Part shown: positions 63,464 to 64,000 of the stretch, piece by piece
Position numbering within the stretch: position 1 is the first letter of the stretch
How the letters are laid out: each line of letters begins with the position of its first letter
NCBI RefSeq assembly: GCF_017298635.1
Contig: NZ_CP071182.1
Span: 3,200,001-3,264,000 of the forward strand
Origin: Paenalicyclobacillus mengziensis
GTDB taxonomy: Bacteria > Bacillota > Bacilli > Alicyclobacillales > Alicyclobacillaceae
Direction: 5' to 3'
Length of the DNA stretch: 64,000 bases
Position numbers and translations under genes: made by a program
The notes under the pieces: model-generated
Told to the model about the DNA's origin: nothing
The model's input: the letters and a program-made list of their open reading frames with translations, nothing else
Database searches by the model: none

Positions 63464-64000
63464 GCAAATGAACTCCTCTCATTGACTTGAACAATAGCAT
63501 CAAGGACGCCCTCAATGGTCGGACTTAACGCAGCTACATTCGGTCCTAGACCATTTTTGAGCAAAGCGACTTTTGTCGTCTCACCAACTGCGATAAACAT
63601 CGGAACCTCTGTCAAAGGGTCCTCATGAACGACCGAACTCTTGACAAAGGCCTGAACCGCTGATGGACTATAAAAAACAACTGCAACTCTCGGTGCACGA
63701 GAGACCTGCGCCCAGGCTGACTGACTTACTTCCCGCAAAATCGTTTCGTAACATACAATATCGTCGACGATCCAGCCGTGCCGCTCAAGTTCCGACCGAA
63801 ACGCTTCATCCGCCATTTGTCCGCGAAGCCACAAGAGCCAGTTGTTTCGCGGCTGTTCGGTGTATGCTGTGCTGCTTGTCCGGGCATAAGTACCTAGCAT
63901 CACAGCTTTTGTACAGAGGTACGCAGCCAGGCCAAGAGCATTCTTTACGCCTTCCGGATGGATAGCCTTCAGTCCCATCTGCGCGGCCGCTCGAGCTGTC
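63460..64000 (-). CDS. hemD: Uroporphyrinogen-III synthase (5' end outside window)
   Basis: HemD cyclises hydroxymethylbilane to uroporphyrinogen III. The frame runs open off the right edge, so only the last 179 residues are visible. They include the TARAAAQMGLKA-type domain 1 segment, ERHGWIVDDIVCYETI, VVFYSPSAVQAFV and IAVGETTKVALLKNG, the usual C-terminal pattern. HemA, hemX and hemC would be expected beyond the edge. Confidence 0.93.
   Translation of the reverse strand, partial: TARAAAQMGLKAIHPEGVKNALGLAAYLCTKAVMLGTYARTSSTAYTEQPRNNWLLWLRGQMADEAFRSELERHGWIVDDIVCYETILREVSQSAWAQVSRAPRVAVVFYSPSAVQAFVKSSVVHEDPLTEVPMFIAVGETTKVALLKNGLGPNVAALSPTIEGVLDAIVQVNERSSFA

Overview
This is a contiguous chromosomal segment of a spore-forming member of the Bacillota. 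Gene order follows three classic Bacillus blocks, and the best guess is a moderately GC-rich acidophile or thermophile near Alicyclobacillus. That placement rests on synteny, protein style, frequent GTG/TTG starts and an OLE RNA; it is inference, since no 16S gene is present. Almost every gene is on the minus strand. Exceptions are a phosphoglycerate mutase-like gene, the yqhH-yqhG pair and three very small membrane-protein genes.

Layout. (1) 1-17053: spoIVB (cut by the left edge), recN, nadK, a new two-helix membrane gene, tlyA, dxs, oapA, the OLE non-coding RNA, ispA, xseB, xseA, a ferredoxin-NADP reductase, a TsaD-like M22 protein, nusB, DUF2273, amaP, asp23, accC, accB. (2) 17199-23930: spoIIIAH to spoIIIAA, then efp and aroQ. 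(3) 24100-33170: histidine phosphatase, gcvPB-gcvPA-gcvT, divergent yqhH-yqhG, a DnaI-like loader, aroK. (4) 33278-37592: the comG competence pilus operon. (5) 37793-52198: a JAMM protein, obg, spo0B, rpmA, prp, rplU, spoIVFB, spoIVFA, minD, minC, mreD, mreC, mreB, radC, DUF4321, spoIIB, a 3D-domain cell-wall protein and comC. (6) 52662-64000: murC, folC, valS with a T-box leader, a membrane gene, spoVID, hemL, hemB and hemD (cut by the right edge).

The genes combine core metabolism (isoprenoid, fatty acid, haem, glycine cleavage, shikimate) with shape and division (Mre/Min), competence (ComG/ComC) and forespore-mother cell signalling (SpoIVB, SpoIVFA/FB, SpoIIIA, Spo0B, SpoIIB, SpoVID).

The most striking element is the gene-free, highly structured stretch at about 7720-8327, with an extended -10 promoter and the membrane gene oapA immediately downstream. 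By position, size, folding and partner it is an OLE (ornate, large, extremophilic) RNA. Less explained items are a 29-codon reading frame that ends inside the OLE promoter, three tiny membrane-protein genes on the opposite strand, several genes that seem to start at CTG or with no standard start, and an inverted repeat over the accB promoter. No tRNA, rRNA, insertion sequence, prophage or CRISPR array was seen.
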